From Theileria orientalis strain Shintoku (Eukaryota; Apicomplexa; Aconoidasida; Piroplasmida; Theileriidae), in contig NC_025263.1 in NCBI RefSeq assembly GCF_000740895.1, positions 1,922,001 to 1,986,000 on the forward strand: 64,000 bases of DNA, in the 5' to 3' direction. Both the position numbers and the translations under genes were made by a program. Within the stretch, counting starts at the first letter, position 1, and the number at the start of each line of letters is the position of its first letter. Positions 9,848 through 20,406 of this stretch are shown here, one piece after another. The notes under the pieces were generated by a model. It did no database searches, was not told the DNA's origin, and worked only from the letters and a program-made list of their open reading frames with translations.

Positions 9848-12800
9848 ATGAACTTCCATAACACACTAATATGGTCGTTCATATATTTAAATATTTATAT
9901 AGAGAATATAGTGGAATCCACTGATAATTCGCCCGTTTCTAGTTCTGGCTCTGATGGCAGCAATTTGTCAACTGCTCCACCATCTAATGTCTCAACAGAC
10001 GATGTGGATATTAGTACAGTAGATACCAGTGGATTTGGAATCGGCTGGAACAGATCTGTGTCATTAATGGATTCAAATTACACAGGATTATCACGATCAC
10101 TTTCAACTACTATACCTGACCTAAGTAAATTAGGTTCAGATTATGGTGAAGATGATGATATGGTCATTATAGACTCATCAGACGTTTCAAGTGGCGGAAG
10201 TAGTAGCAACAATCAGTGTATACCAATAGAATCATGTACCAGTAATTCACTTCCCCCTCAAAAATCAAATAAAATATCAGTGTATAATGATTCTTCACTA
10301 TTGAGCATGATAAAAACTTTGAGCCAGTTGCATCTTATAGATTTCATAGATTCATTGGCAAATAAATTAATAACTCGCGACTCTGAATATGATATCGTAA
10401 AAGATTTACATAACTTTATTGCCAAAGCGAATTTAAGCACTCAGCCAATACTTCTCGACCTCACTGAACTTCTTAGCTCTGGTGAGTATAAATGGAAATC
10501 TATAGGAGATACTGTTCTTTACACGGCTATTGATGGATACGGATTCAAATTGGTTATGAAGAACACTACTGTTTTATGGCACACAAATGAAATAAAGGAT
10601 TACGCCACTAAAATTGAGTGCAATAACAAAAGTCACACAGTTACAATACACAAATCTGATGGAAACACACAAGAGATTAAACTCACGACTGACCAAGAAA
10701 CTAGCACAGAGTCAGACACCCCTGAATGTCAACAAGATACAGCTATAAAACATACAACTGTACTCAACATCAACAAATTAGCAAATTGTAGAGAATATAG
10801 GTGGAGATTTTCTAATGGTTTAGTCACATGTATCGCAAATGAACAATACGGATTTAGAATAGTGAGACAGGATAACAATGTCTTATGGCACACTATTAAT
10901 CGCAATCAATGCCCCAAAAAAGTAGAGTGTGACTACCCAAACAGAAAAGTCACTATACATATGTTAGACGGAACTACATTTGTAAAGCATTTTGAACGAG
11001 AACCAGAAGCAAATACATTGATAACAATTGATATTCAGAACGTATCAAGTACAAAATACTACACATACGAGAAATTTAAAAACTACGCCATATATCAACC
11101 TATTTGGCCATACCGAGTAAAAAAAGTCCAAAATGATGGCGTAATATTATGGTGGTACAGAGATAATATGCACCCTCATACAATAAATGTGTCTGACAAA
11201 AAAGACGGGAAAAGGACTTTGGTTCTGTATTTTGAGTCTGATGCCATAGAATTTATTGATCCTACGGATAATAGTAATCATCAAGATAAAAAAGAACATG
11301 CTTCAGCTACTACATCAATTTCGACTGACAATTCTGGATCCGAAGGAAAAGACTTTTCATCAGATGACCAAAATAGTGACCAGTCTAGCTTAGAACGTAC
11401 TTATTCACCAGCACATCAAGATGGAAGTAACACTATACAACCAAAAGTTAAACTATTAAAGGCCGATACTGCTGATGCAACCAAAAATTTGGAACTAAGC
11501 AATAATGAATATAGTTCGTCTACAAATGATGATGTGGTTACATACCAGATTGCCAACGGTGTTAATTGTACCAGATTGATGATTGACGATGTTTTATTGT
11601 GGGAATACGACCAAAACCAACGAGAAGGTAAATACCCCAAATTAGTAGAATATTATTCAATTTCAAAAACATTTGTAATCATCTTTGACGAATTTTATAT
11701 TGTATGTGAAGAGGAAGGTGATAACTGGGTATGTAATATAACGGATACTTCTGGAGTTAAGTTGTTTACTGTTGATCCCAACGACAATGCCAAAGTGGTT
11801 GAACTTGATAATACGCAGTTAACCTTAATTAAAGATGGATTTAGAGATTCATACCAGATAGCACAGGGTGTTAATTGCGTCCTTCTTAAGTATAACGGTG
11901 TATTATTATGGCAGTACGATCCAAATATACAATGTGCCTTACATCCCAAATCATTAGATCATGATATAATCAATGATATTTTAGTACTCAGGTTTGAAGG
12001 ATTAGGTATGACTATTGTAAAGAACGATCAAGGTCAGTGGGTGTTTACTGAATCTGGACCACTACCCGTCAAATTCCATGTAGTTGATCCTAATGATGCA
12101 ACCAAGACAGTCGAACTCGCTAGTAATAACCTCACAGTAACTCCAAGTGGTGATATTACTACATTCACTATCGCAGACAATGTTAATTGTACCAAATTGA
12201 CGTATGGTCAAGTTTTATTATGGCAACATGATGCTAATAAACACAGTGGAAAGCATCCAATCTCTCTAAATTATGATACTCGAACTGAGGTTTTAGTACT
12301 TAAATTTAAGGGGTTGGATATCACATTTGCAAAAAATCAGCAAGGCGTTTGGATATATAACGAAACAGGCCCTTTAGCCATCAAATTACACGTACCTGAG
12401 CCCAATGATCCTAATAACACAGTAGAACTTGATACTACCCAGTTTACAGTAACTGAAAGTGGTGATATGACCACATTCACTATAGCAGACAATGTTGATA
12501 CTATCGCATTAACTTATGGATCAGTTATATTATGGCAACATGATCCTAATAAACACAGTGGAAAGCACCCTAAGTCATTAGTTTATACCAGATCCACAGA
12601 AACACTCGTACTTAAATTTGAAGGTATAGATGTGACTTTTGCAAAGAATAACGAAGGTGTATGGGAGTACACAGAGACCGATACGTCTGCTAGTAGTGTA
12701 GTCTCTACATCTGGATCAGATGACAAATCGGCAGATGAAACATCGGTTTTACAACCATCAATTGAGATAACCTCTTCAATACCTCAGGAACAGCAGCAAG

Positions 12801-12991
12801 AACAGCAACTGGATAATAAAGAAGAAACTGCCAAGCCACAAGATGAAACTAAGCCGGTCTCATCACCTGAATCAACGTTAGTTTCACCATCTGAACCCGA
12901 AACAACTTCTGTAACCCAGCCAACACCTGAGATTACCTCTTCAATATCTCAGGACCAGCAACTGGTTGAGGAACAACAGGAACAAGTATAA
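9848..12991 (+). CDS. Secreted FAINT protein with seven modules, four in tandem
   Basis: Single-exon ORF of 1047 residues with signal peptide MNFHNTLIWSFIYLNIY, whose start resembles two other FAINT genes here (32168, 35296). After a Ser/Thr/Asp-rich spacer there are seven FAINT modules starting near residues 198, 303, 390, 534, 636, 741 and 844. Modules typically have a YG(F)..V....LW core. The last four are tandem copies of about 103 residues each with VDPND near their starts and the conserved LLWQ(H/Y)D core. The C-terminus is Gln/Glu/Pro/Ser-rich. No transmembrane segment or anchor is seen, so soluble secretion is the simplest reading. Function is unknown. The preceding ATG context and the signal peptide fix the start. 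Confidence 0.9.
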   Translation: MNFHNTLIWSFIYLNIYIENIVESTDNSPVSSSGSDGSNLSTAPPSNVSTDDVDISTVDTSGFGIGWNRSVSLMDSNYTGLSRSLSTTIPDLSKLGSDYGEDDDMVIIDSSDVSSGGSSSNNQCIPIESCTSNSLPPQKSNKISVYNDSSLLSMIKTLSQLHLIDFIDSLANKLITRDSEYDIVKDLHNFIAKANLSTQPILLDLTELLSSGEYKWKSIGDTVLYTAIDGYGFKLVMKNTTVLWHTNEIKDYATKIECNNKSHTVTIHKSDGNTQEIKLTTDQETSTESDTPECQQDTAIKHTTVLNINKLANCREYRWRFSNGLVTCIANEQYGFRIVRQDNNVLWHTINRNQCPKKVECDYPNRKVTIHMLDGTTFVKHFEREPEANTLITIDIQNVSSTKYYTYEKFKNYAIYQPIWPYRVKKVQNDGVILWWYRDNMHPHTINVSDKKDGKRTLVLYFESDAIEFIDPTDNSNHQDKKEHASATTSISTDNSGSEGKDFSSDDQNSDQSSLERTYSPAHQDGSNTIQPKVKLLKADTADATKNLELSNNEYSSSTNDDVVTYQIANGVNCTRLMIDDVLLWEYDQNQREGKYPKLVEYYSISKTFVIIFDEFYIVCEEEGDNWVCNITDTSGVKLFTVDPNDNAKVVELDNTQLTLIKDGFRDSYQIAQGVNCVLLKYNGVLLWQYDPNIQCALHPKSLDHDIINDILVLRFEGLGMTIVKNDQGQWVFTESGPLPVKFHVVDPNDATKTVELASNNLTVTPSGDITTFTIADNVNCTKLTYGQVLLWQHDANKHSGKHPISLNYDTRTEVLVLKFKGLDITFAKNQQGVWIYNETGPLAIKLHVPEPNDPNNTVELDTTQFTVTESGDMTTFTIADNVDTIALTYGSVILWQHDPNKHSGKHPKSLVYTRSTETLVLKFEGIDVTFAKNNEGVWEYTETDTSASSVVSTSGSDDKSADETSVLQPSIEITSSIPQEQQQEQQLDNKEETAKPQDETKPVSSPESTLVSPSEPETTSVTQPTPEITSSISQDQQLVEEQQEQV
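11449..12690 (+). repeat. Four tandem FAINT-encoding repeats of about 310 bp
   Basis: Units start near 11449, 11756, 12071 and 12380. The third and fourth are the most alike, sharing the residues IADNV and WQHDxNKHSGKHP and long stretches of DNA, so the most recent duplication is between them. Confidence 0.8.
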
Positions 12992-14169
12992 GCATTTGAT
13001 AGTTCAGGCAGTATTTCAGAATTTGGCTCGCCAATTGTAGATCTGGATCAATTATTTTAACAATGAATTTGGATTATATACCAATTTCAATGCAAAGTTG
13101 TCAAATCGTAATAGCCAAAGTAAGACATTTGTCATTACGGGTCATTCATTTGACTAATATCGTATTTATATCTTTACCATACATCTCCCAATGAACAAAG
13201 GGTGTGAGGTTTTAGCCAAATTTTGTGTAGATTAATGTGACTCAACTGACCTTGAACACTGGAGTTTATCGCAATATCGGAAAAATTGACTATTTGTAAC
13301 ATAGTTTATTCAGTTACAATGATCAATTTCAAATCAGCTAGTTTTGGACTAAATATCTAACACCTAACCCATTATTTAATTTATTTTGTTTATTTTGTAT
13401 AGTACATAATCTATAGTTTAATATCCATTTAAATACAGTTTGCGCACTTTTTTATATATATTATTTCGATTAACCTTGATATTCCATTATAAAATCTTAA
13501 ATTTTTTCACACATTTTGTTTAAAATATATTATACTAAATAATTTGTCATTTATGGCTATGATTATTGTATTACACTGTTTATTATTATAAATTACGGTA
13601 TACAGAATGCTGAGTATTTATTCAGTACTTATTAGCATCTACTAAATCTGGTTGGTTAATATTAATAAACATAAGAGTCTGAAACATAATAAAAAATTTC
13701 AAATAGAGATTCAAGTCAATTACATTAAAATTGTCATAGGATATGAATTCTGAAAACAAACAGGAACAAAATTATGGTAAACGAACATAAAAAAGATTTA
13801 TTTTAATTTAACAACTGAAAATGAGGCTTAACTAAACCATAAGGAGTTAATTATTCCAATAACATTTCAAAAGTATTTTATGAAAGGTGTGTTTAATAGT
13901 TTAACCAGGAACTCATCGTAAAAATGAAGTAATTACGATTAACCATAAATCGTTATCCTCTAACTTAAGGTAATTATGTGGAGATTGATCTATTATTCAA
14001 GTACGATGATACCATGTATATCGTATAATTAACCCTATATTTGCTGACCCATATCTGTATTTGCATCCGACCCTTTTAGATTATAATTTAATCTTTTGTA
14101 TAAGTTATATTTAATTTCTCTTAATATTCAAGTCGAAATCTGACCATCAACAATTATAGTTTTTCAATT
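12992..14169. other. AT-rich spacer, no gene seen
   Basis: About 1.2 kb of AT-rich DNA between two secreted-protein genes. I found no ORF with coding features, tRNA or repeat array. Confidence 0.55.
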
Positions 14170-14625
14170 ATGTTCGGTGGTGTGTTGAAAGCTTTGGTTG
14201 TCATTTATGTGTCATCACAGTACAACCTCTGGTCAATGGCCCATGAGCTTAACTTTGGCAAAAGCTCATTCATGTCAAAATTAAATTCCCTCTCAGATGG
14301 CCAAGATGACTTAATAACATGGCTTTATGGACCATACAAAAAAGTTCCAATATACGGCCAAGACCCTCTCGATCAGTGGCTATATGGACCAAATCTCTCT
14401 CAGAAGCCAGTTGAAGAAAACCTTACCACATCCTTTAAAACTTTTAAAGCTCCAGCTAAATCAACTGAAAGTTTAGAGAAGAAATTTGAATTTTCAGTGC
14501 CAAAAGTGACGGAAAACACATCACACGTCACATCCGTAGATGTTCCATCAGACTCACTTTCATGCGGAGATGAGTCAGATGAAGATGTTCCTTATGCTCC
14601 AAGGAACATAAAATACCCATTTTAA
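14170..14625 (+). CDS. Small secreted protein with duplicated WLYGP motif
   Basis: A 151-residue single-exon ORF whose first 20 or so residues (MFGGVLKALVVIYVSSQ) form a probable signal peptide. There is no FAINT module. Residues about 48-75 contain two copies of a short motif, ITWLYGP and DQWLYGP, separated by a Tyr/Lys-rich linker. The rest is Ser/Thr/Lys-rich with acidic patches and ends NIKYPF. I recognise no family. It lies among FAINT genes in the same orientation, consistent with another secreted effector. Base composition is more balanced than in the flanking spacers, which supports real coding. Confidence 0.65.
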   Translation: MFGGVLKALVVIYVSSQYNLWSMAHELNFGKSSFMSKLNSLSDGQDDLITWLYGPYKKVPIYGQDPLDQWLYGPNLSQKPVEENLTTSFKTFKAPAKSTESLEKKFEFSVPKVTENTSHVTSVDVPSDSLSCGDESDEDVPYAPRNIKYPF

Positions 14626-15329
14626 ATGTGTATAAAACACATTTATGAAGTATTGTCTACATGTATTTTGAATATCGAAATACATACAAAAATACTCGAA
14701 CCTATGTTTTAAAGGAAAATATCCTCACACATATATCAAATCATTTTGTAGAATATTTGATATTTGTGTAACCAAGTCCTGGTAACCAAATGTTTGGTTG
14801 ATCAGTTTGATGAATGGATTGTCATAAGAATTTAATTTATAATTCTTAGTATATATGGCTAAACATTCTTATTTTATTTACACATGTGATTTATTTAAAG
14901 TGTTATGCAACTTTTATTATGATTTGTTTCTGATATTGATGTGTACATGGAATCATGTAAATTTAGACAAATTTATTGTACTATCACATATAAAACTAAT
15001 AGGCATTGATATTGAAAAAACAGTATGGAAAAAATTTAAAATATTGTTTTCAAACATATTTGTAAATTACAATAAAATGTGTAGGCAAAATGATCATATT
15101 TTGGACTTTTGTGTAAAATCGTAGAATGTCTTAAATTGTTTATTTTTCATTTTATAATTTGTCAATACACATGTTATAATTTTATAACCAATTTCGAAGG
15201 TGTATATATTGGTTCTCACCATTTATTCAATAAATTATAGTAATTTACACCTTGCTTTTAAAGATCTATTTTTACTCCCCCATGCATATGAGTTGTCTAT
15301 GTGTGTATTTCTATAAAATGCTTCTATAA
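14626..15329. other. AT-rich spacer, no convincing gene
   Basis: AT-rich DNA. One 89-codon ORF at 14855-15124 is rich in AT-encoded residues and shows no signal peptide or family features, so it was not called. Confidence 0.55.
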
Positions 15330-16691
15330 ATGGATGTGTCAATAGAATTAAAATCCTTGCTCATAAACTTGTTATTTGTATACAGTAAAAACTTTGTACA
15401 ATCTCGACATAATGACAATTCAGGCCCTACTGAGGCCGAAGACCGATTAAATGTTTTCTCTCAAAATTTAGAGTTTAATAATGTTTTTACCAATAAACGG
15501 CCTGAAAATGTGGAAAGATCAACTAATTTAAATAAATCCAAATTTCGCCTAGTCATCGTTGATATTAACGATAAGAGGTCTAATGATTTGGTTGACTATC
15601 GGTACAATGCCCCGAATGATATACACATTTTCACAGCCATTCAACCCAACGTAATTAAAAGGGTTATGGATGGCGAAAAATTACTATGGGACTCTGGAAA
15701 TAAGGAGTTTGCTGATGAAATATTTGTAAAATATAGTGAGGGTAAGCCTACCCTTAGAATTCATTCTTTCGGAGATGAATCTCCCAGAGAGCTTGCCGCT
15801 CGTCCAATGGAAGTTGAGCCTAAAAATAAAAATGATTTTGTTGCATACAAAATCGATGAAAATAAATTGGCTGCTGAGCAACCACAATTGTCTGAGGACG
15901 GCAACTACAGAATTGTATGGAAACCCAGATATTCTGAGCATTACGGAAAGGCTTTACTCATACCTGATTCATCGGGCAGGCTTACGGTCAAAGCCATCTT
16001 TCCACAACCCAAGAAACTTGAGCTAGTTCCAGTTGCTTCCAAGAAATCTGTGAAAAAGGAGCCCGAAGAATTAACTAAGAAGAAAGCTGAAGAACTAACT
16101 AAAAGGGAAGCCCAAGAAGTTAAGGAGACCAAGGAAGTGACTCAACCAAAGGTTGCTACAGAAGAACAAAAACCAAAGGTATCAGCACCTAAACCAGAAA
16201 ACGCTCCATTGATTGTTCCTAAAAGTCGCCTCAAAGATTTATTAAATACCGAAATTGTTGGTATCGATCTGAATATTAATTCAGATTCGAGCACCGACGA
16301 GTACAGTTTCAGAAGAAATTATGTTAATGACAAAATTTTTTCTGCAAAACCCGGCTATGGATTCAAATCTGTTAAAAATAATGGATCAACATTATGGGAA
16401 GCGAGAGACGCATCGCAGTATGCAGAATACGTTGACATTTATGACACTGGCCAAATGACAAGAGATATGGTAATATTTATGTATAATGGAAATATAGCAA
16501 AATACAGGAGACCCTTTTTGAGCCCCGTATGGTTTAAACGTGAAGACCATAAAGAATTTTCTAAATACCTGAACAAGGACAACACTCCTAAAAAACGACA
16601 AACTGAGTATGTTATGGGATATTCAAAATCCGGAAGTCAATGTAACGCCTTTATTTGCGCCATAACATTCGGAACCTTCCAGTGCTGCTGA
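15330..16691 (+). CDS. Secreted FAINT protein with Cys-rich hydrophobic C-terminus
   Basis: A 453-residue single-exon ORF. The N-terminus (LKSLLINLLFVYSKNF core) is a probable signal peptide. FAINT modules start near residue 71 (LVIVDINDKRSND, with KLLWD core) and residue 309 (VGIDLNINSDSSTDEY, with GSTLWEA core); a weaker one may lie near 168-235. A Lys/Glu-rich linker with repeated (E)ELTK units joins them. The last 20 residues contain four cysteines in a hydrophobic context (CNAFICAITFGTFQCC), which is unusual among the FAINT proteins here and could be a lipidation site or an anchor signal. That is inference. Function is unknown. Confidence 0.85.
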   Translation: MDVSIELKSLLINLLFVYSKNFVQSRHNDNSGPTEAEDRLNVFSQNLEFNNVFTNKRPENVERSTNLNKSKFRLVIVDINDKRSNDLVDYRYNAPNDIHIFTAIQPNVIKRVMDGEKLLWDSGNKEFADEIFVKYSEGKPTLRIHSFGDESPRELAARPMEVEPKNKNDFVAYKIDENKLAAEQPQLSEDGNYRIVWKPRYSEHYGKALLIPDSSGRLTVKAIFPQPKKLELVPVASKKSVKKEPEELTKKKAEELTKREAQEVKETKEVTQPKVATEEQKPKVSAPKPENAPLIVPKSRLKDLLNTEIVGIDLNINSDSSTDEYSFRRNYVNDKIFSAKPGYGFKSVKNNGSTLWEARDASQYAEYVDIYDTGQMTRDMVIFMYNGNIAKYRRPFLSPVWFKREDHKEFSKYLNKDNTPKKRQTEYVMGYSKSGSQCNAFICAITFGTFQCC

Positions 16692-17231
16692 GGGTCCTGA
16701 TAGGCAATTTAGAGTCAATGTAGTGTATCGCTATTAAGAATTAATTGTAAAATATTTTCAAATTTAAAGATTTATAATGTTTTTAATTTGTTTTAAAGTT
16801 TAACGGGAAAATTTGCACATTTGGTTATTTATCACATATTCATAGATATGTATGAATCTGTGAATAGTGAAATCATAGAACCATTATAACCAAATAGACA
16901 TACAAAAACCGATTAGAAATAGACTATTTAAAAGCAAATGTGTTAAGATTATAAATTAAATAACGGTTTTTGTATTCGTGTACCCCATGTATATTTAATA
17001 TGTTACTTAAACCGGAAACACATCCTTTATTGATACGATAGTAAGTCCATAATACACTGATATGGTCGTTTGCACATTTTCTATCACCTGATTTATGGAA
17101 TATGATGGAATCAAACCGTTATAAGGACAGTTGGCCCGCTCTGCCAACCGTTAATGGTACCTCTATCATCCATGGCTCCTTCTGACAATTGATGCTTTTT
17201 GTAATATTTAAATTGTAAAAGTTTAATTAAA
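16692..17231. other. Spacer containing a relic FAINT signal-peptide sequence
   Basis: An AT-rich spacer upstream of the 799-residue FAINT gene. It is featureless except for the relic described separately at 17047-17113. Confidence 0.55.
17047..17113 (+). pseudogene. Relic 5' end (signal-peptide codons) of a FAINT gene
   Basis: The DNA here closely matches the first codons of the FAINT gene at 9848: the shared core is CATAAYACACTRATATGGTCGTT, and a GGAATC-like stretch recurs at matching distance. Read in that frame it encodes HNTLIWSF, as in the intact gene, but the position of the start codon is TAG followed by TAA. No FAINT ORF follows in frame. It looks like a decayed copy of a FAINT gene start, left 120 bp upstream of a living FAINT gene. 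Confidence 0.6.
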
Positions 17232-19631
17232 ATGAGAATTAACCAAATTTCTTTATGTACAATATTAACTTTGGTACTACTAAGTAAATTCGATCTATTC
17301 ACCTGCATCGAATTTAGTCAATCTGACCCATATACCCACAATGCTAATTCACCAAGTGTTTCTCATCAATCTGCAAGCAGTTCTTATAGTTATTCTCCTG
17401 CAGAAGATTCCTGGCAGGACCCAAACGACGTTATAATCACACGGACTGCCTCAGGCCAATCGGAGACTATTTCCGGCACTGACCTTTCACAAGACGCCTC
17501 TTACTCCCAGCCGGAACATATTATACTATCATCTGTACCCTCGGACCCAGAACCTGGGTCAGAAACATCGCAAACTGTGCCTGAATCCGAGTCTTCGGAA
17601 GCTGTACCTACTCCTTATACCTCAGACACCGTAGCTGTATCTGAAGATTCGGAAGCAGGAACATTAGCTGAGTCTTCGGACACTAAACCTGCTTCTGAAG
17701 GCTCAGAACCGGGAGAAGTACCTAAGCCTGTACAGGCACCTGAGTCGTCACAGGTACCGGAGACTAAGACAAAAATACAGTTGCTTATTATCGATGTAGA
17801 TAATAAGAAATCAACAAATGAAGTAGAATATAAGAGAGATGATAGACACGAATTTGATCTATTCACGGCCAAGGAGGGCTTTTTTATTTATAGTGCTAAA
17901 AAACGCGGAGACCGCTTATGGAAGTCCACAAAAACCAATTACCCAATCGGAATAGCATACAAAGAGCGTCCTGGAGATAAGCCGTTGTTGAGAGTGTTCC
18001 ACAAAAGAGAAGAGCTGACGGCATCAGGAGAGTCCACCCCTGAAAAGCAGCAACCAGGATCCTCACTGGAAAATGAAGATGATGAAATAGAGGTAATAGA
18101 AGTGAGAAAGCCGATGCTGATAGCAGGGTCGCCGACACACCAATCAAACTACGATCATAAAACAGTTGAGTACGGATACCAATCAGGCTCAGACACAGAA
18201 GAGTTCTCCACAGACGACGAAAACTCAGCATCATTCTCAAATTATTCTGACCCTAACGCGCCTAAACCTAAGTATCGACCGAGTAAAGGACCGCCTCCGA
18301 TTACCAACGAAGACATAGAAGTCATAGAGATGGGCCCAAGACCACAACAGAATGTTAGGATAGGTACCGCACACAGTGCCCATCCAAGTAGTATTAGTCT
18401 GACTGACCTGAATGACCAAATAGCAAGGTTCGCAGCTGAACTCGAAAAGTTGAGTAAGAGTTTAACACAGTCAGTACAGGCCTCTTCTTCTAAAGCCGAG
18501 GATGAACAGGCAGAGGCAGAAGCAGAGGCATCTGAGGATCCATCGGCTCCGAAAGCTCAAATTGAGATTGAAGATTTAGGGCCTACGGACCCAGAGTACG
18601 CGAAATCCCAGGCCAGCGAAGAACCATCAGGGAAATCAGCCGATTCAGAGGACAGTTACGGCTTCATACAAGGATATTTCGACATACAGATGGTCGAGTT
18701 TTATTGCGGCGACGACGACTCAAATCACTCGCATAGAATATCGCACGTCAGTGAACCAGTCACGGTTCAAACCACACCCTACGGCTCCGACCAGGAGACA
18801 ATCGAGACCCTGTACGGAAAAGGAGTCAGGTACGAAAAGGCCCACCTGGGCTCGAGAGGGACTGCTAGTGGAGTAGATACCCTGGAAGACGACGACATGG
18901 TGATAGATGACTCTAGATGCGGCCAAGAGCAGGAACACGGAGAGCGTGGCGCATCAGACGAGCTATCCCATGAAGTTATAACGGTGTTTGAGATGCCGAG
19001 GCCACTACCACTTTTAATGCCCCAACCATTTATATTCTATCCACACCAAATACCCAGAGTACCTGAGAGACCTCTCCAAATACCTCGAATATCTGAGAGA
19101 CCACCACAAATACCTAGAGTAGCTGAGAGACCACCACAAATACCTAGAGTAGCTGAGAGACCACGCCAGAGACCTCTAAAGGAGCAAACAATCTCATACG
19201 ACCCACGCTTAAGGGACAATCTACTAAGCGAACCGCCTGTGGATCCAGGAATACACGCACACACAATGATTTATATACCAAGACGCGAATACGAAAAAGT
19301 AGTGGGCTTTCCGCAGCCCAGGAGACCGTCACGAATAATTTTACTGTACAGGGCGCATACCCTGGACTTAAAAGCACGGTTCCTCAAGATTTATACGCTG
19401 GACGAGAAAGGAATCATCTACGAAAACGACACAACTAAGTACCACCTTACCAAAGGCGCTGACGTGTACACGTACACGCTTCACAGCAGCGTCAAGTGCT
19501 TCATGATCAAATATAAAGACAAGGAGTGGATACACAACCCGCTAACACCATACCCAGGTAGAATACTGCTCTCCAGAAACAATTTAAGAATTGAGTTCAG
19601 ACAACATGGCACATTGCTGCCTCAGATTTAA
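17232..19631 (+). CDS. Secreted FAINT protein with acidic/Pro-rich central region
   Basis: A 799-residue single-exon ORF. The signal peptide contains CTILTLVLLSK, very like CTILSLVLISR in the FAINT gene at 26898. A Ser/Glu/Pro-rich spacer leads to a FAINT module near residues 181-260 (LLIIDVDNKKSTNEV, DRLWKS core). A long disordered acidic region follows, then about four ten-residue proline repeats (QIPRxxERPP) at residues 606-645, and a second FAINT-like module in the last 95 residues (HTLDLKARFLKIY start). No anchor is present. Long acidic and Pro-rich regions beside FAINT recall subtelomeric secreted families of Theileria, but I cannot assign it to one. Function is unknown. Confidence 0.88.
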   Translation: MRINQISLCTILTLVLLSKFDLFTCIEFSQSDPYTHNANSPSVSHQSASSSYSYSPAEDSWQDPNDVIITRTASGQSETISGTDLSQDASYSQPEHIILSSVPSDPEPGSETSQTVPESESSEAVPTPYTSDTVAVSEDSEAGTLAESSDTKPASEGSEPGEVPKPVQAPESSQVPETKTKIQLLIIDVDNKKSTNEVEYKRDDRHEFDLFTAKEGFFIYSAKKRGDRLWKSTKTNYPIGIAYKERPGDKPLLRVFHKREELTASGESTPEKQQPGSSLENEDDEIEVIEVRKPMLIAGSPTHQSNYDHKTVEYGYQSGSDTEEFSTDDENSASFSNYSDPNAPKPKYRPSKGPPPITNEDIEVIEMGPRPQQNVRIGTAHSAHPSSISLTDLNDQIARFAAELEKLSKSLTQSVQASSSKAEDEQAEAEAEASEDPSAPKAQIEIEDLGPTDPEYAKSQASEEPSGKSADSEDSYGFIQGYFDIQMVEFYCGDDDSNHSHRISHVSEPVTVQTTPYGSDQETIETLYGKGVRYEKAHLGSRGTASGVDTLEDDDMVIDDSRCGQEQEHGERGASDELSHEVITVFEMPRPLPLLMPQPFIFYPHQIPRVPERPLQIPRISERPPQIPRVAERPPQIPRVAERPRQRPLKEQTISYDPRLRDNLLSEPPVDPGIHAHTMIYIPRREYEKVVGFPQPRRPSRIILLYRAHTLDLKARFLKIYTLDEKGIIYENDTTKYHLTKGADVYTYTLHSSVKCFMIKYKDKEWIHNPLTPYPGRILLSRNNLRIEFRQHGTLLPQI
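19047..19166 (+). repeat. 30-bp tandem repeat, four copies, encoding Pro-rich units
   Basis: Four 30-bp units start at 19047, 19077, 19107 and 19137. The last two are nearly identical. They encode QIPRxxERPP-type decapeptides in the 799-residue FAINT protein. Confidence 0.88.
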
Positions 19632-20406
19632 TGTTGCAGTCCAACATGTAGGGAATTTAAGCTTTATCGCATTTCTCCATTTATAAAGCAGTATTTTTAA
19701 GCTTTAATCCTAATGCAGTCCTGCCCTTAACGCTGTATCATTGTATTCGTTTTATACGATAAAAATTGCTACTCTTGCAATTTGTCGTTTGGTTCTAAGC
19801 GTATTAGACCAGTGTAAAACATGTTTAACTCAGATTTAATATTTTATTGACTCTACGTGTGTGGACAGCTCTAGACTATATGAAAAACATAGATATTTAT
19901 GGGAAGATGCGTTTTACGTGAAATAAAAAGTCCCAGGTAGGAGATGTCACCTGTAATAAATGTTTTATAATTCGTAAATCATAGCTAAAATATGGGAAGA
20001 GTGCGACTGCACGAAAAAAGAACACTATCACCTGCTATTTACCATCAGATTCAATCAGATATCAGATCAACTCACAAAAACGCGAAATATGCATTGAAAA
20101 CGCTCCACTAATTAAGGTTTACCACTCTTAAAAACAGAAATCAATTTGTCTTTTTCAACTCATAATGTTACCTTTGCAATGTGCGACACACGACGGACAT
20201 TATGGACCAACTTTCGTCACCATTCACTTTGTAAGACCCATTATTTATGCCTCTATATATACACACTATTAAATTCAAAATATTATAGTGACGCTTAAAG
20301 GTCACGTATAATCATGTTTTTGACATCGCTACCAACTCCGATCTAAAAGGGCATGAGTGGAATTTACTTGTACACAACATCACTATCTACTAGTACTAGC
20401 TATGTA
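19632..20406. other. Convergent spacer, no gene seen
   Basis: This lies between the ends of a forward FAINT gene and the reverse adenylosuccinate synthetase gene. It presumably holds both 3' untranslated ends. No other feature was found. Confidence 0.6.

Noticed and set aside
14855..15124. 89-codon forward ORF in a spacer
   Set aside because: AT-driven residue content, no signal peptide or motif, and no splice partner.
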